Both the position numbers and the translations under genes were made by a program. 64,000 nucleotides of DNA, from positions 12,850,648 to 12,914,647 of the forward strand of contig CM073329.1 in NCBI GenBank assembly GCA_037043015.1, written 5' to 3'. Positions 63,801 to 64,000 of this stretch are shown here, one piece after another (the first letter of the stretch is position 1; each line of letters opens with the position of its first letter). The notes under the pieces are model-generated. The model had not been told where the DNA came from, did not search any database, and was given only the letters and a program-made list of their open reading frames with translations. This DNA is from Bryum argenteum. Lineage: Eukaryota > Streptophyta > Bryopsida > Bryales > Bryaceae.

Positions 63801-64000
63801 CAAGACAATGAAGGCCCTAAAAGAAATTTGTGGCGCCCCGATTGCACCAGCAGTGAAGGACAAGAGAGTAGGAGTTGGGTCGCAATCAACTACCGAAGTA
63901 GTAAGCATCCGAAAGAAGGTAGGACGCCCGTCTGCAGCATTAAAGGCTCACAAGATTGCTGCAAAGGAGGACTTGCGTACATTGAGGTCTACTACTCCAC
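60850..64000 (+). CDS. Zinc-binding coiled-coil protein with RING-like segment and AT-hook-like motif (partial, runs off the window)
   Basis: Exon 1 60850-60894 (MDTLSVPESVRKSVK) joins phase 0 to exon 2, 61070-62405. Exon 3 starts at 62976 in the right phase (KPSS-AFKAVKSLD). Exon 4 starts at 63313 and stays open to the window edge. Exon 2 encodes an N-terminal domain (YFGSKSSKSGWKYYCRQ, TLQFARGLILQSQDIPVDW), a coiled coil (about residues 220-355) and a Cys/His cluster (CPFCGFWYSCC, CGHTYHPWSLSEH, then two Cys). Exon 4 encodes CGHNCFCFPCVQGLKACPIC, the second half of a RING finger, then an acidic region, a basic nuclear-type stretch (PRLKRARAGK) and KKVGRPSAAL, which resembles an AT-hook. The first Cys pair of a RING could be CMVC at the end of exon 3, but the in-phase donor at 63170 would cut between them. 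Function not recognised; a nuclear protein or ubiquitin ligase is inference. Confidence 0.75.
62750..62905 (+). repeat. Tandem GGACTCTTGTTTCA array in an intron
   Basis: About seven copies of (C)GGACTCTTGTTT(C/A) spaced 13-26 bases. They lie within a larger doubled block (GACTCTTGTTTACGGACT, then TTGTTTCAGCAACNTGGTTC, at 62778-62815 and 62868-62907). All lie in the intron between exons 2 and 3 of the zinc-finger gene. Confidence 0.85.

Overview
The window is nuclear DNA of a land plant. Genes carry many short phase-compatible introns with GT/AG borders. They encode a chloroplast-targeted ribosomal protein L29, a plant L-type lectin receptor kinase, an NDR1/HIN1-like (LEA_2) protein and SRC2-like C2 proteins, and Ty1/copia remains lie between them. 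The species is not identified. A non-seed plant (bryophyte, lycophyte or fern) is my guess, with low confidence.

Layout. 1-5.9 kb: AT-rich spacer with non-autonomous DNA-transposon copies. 5.98-8.07 kb (-): single-exon lectin receptor kinase. 8.1-15.1 kb: repeat-rich spacer, including a 339-bp foldback element nested in another repeat. 15.2-16.7 kb (-): LEA_2/NHL protein. 17.05-19.3 kb (-): PLP-homeostasis protein (YggS/PROSC), 8 exons. 20.06-23.12 kb (-): CorA-like membrane protein, 7 exons. 23.2-34.6 kb: repeats and an old copia element whose gag-protease-integrase half lies on + and whose RT-RNase H half lies on -. 35.6-36.9 kb (+): coiled-coil protein of unknown function. 38-39.2 kb: a repeat copy carrying a nested 290-bp hAT-like MITE. 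39.63-46.06 kb (+): CPSF100 (CPSF2), 18 exons, 737 codons. 48.4-49.5 kb (+): plastid L29. 50.5-52.6 kb (-): Msp1/ATAD1-type AAA ATPase, 4 exons. 55.1-55.7 and 58.5-59.7 kb (-): two paralogous C2-domain genes separated by a copia RNase H end plus LTR; both reading frames are disturbed at the same C2 strand. 60.85 kb to the right edge (+): a gene with a zinc-binding Cys/His cluster, a RING-like segment and an AT-hook-like motif, cut by the window end.

The genes do not form a pathway; this is an ordinary mix of housekeeping and signalling genes. For CPSF100, YggS/PROSC, the CorA-like protein, L29 and the AAA ATPase I placed exon borders by hand, and the summed exons stay in frame, which strongly supports those models. 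AACCCTA (telo-box) motifs sit close to the starts of most of the housekeeping genes.

The most interesting material is the transposon archaeology: TTAA-bordered non-autonomous families with several copies, and two elements nested in other repeats with visible target-site duplications. The paired, independently disturbed C2 genes and the orphan zinc-finger gene at the right edge also stand out. I found no convincing tRNA, rRNA, CRISPR, or bacterial or organellar insert.
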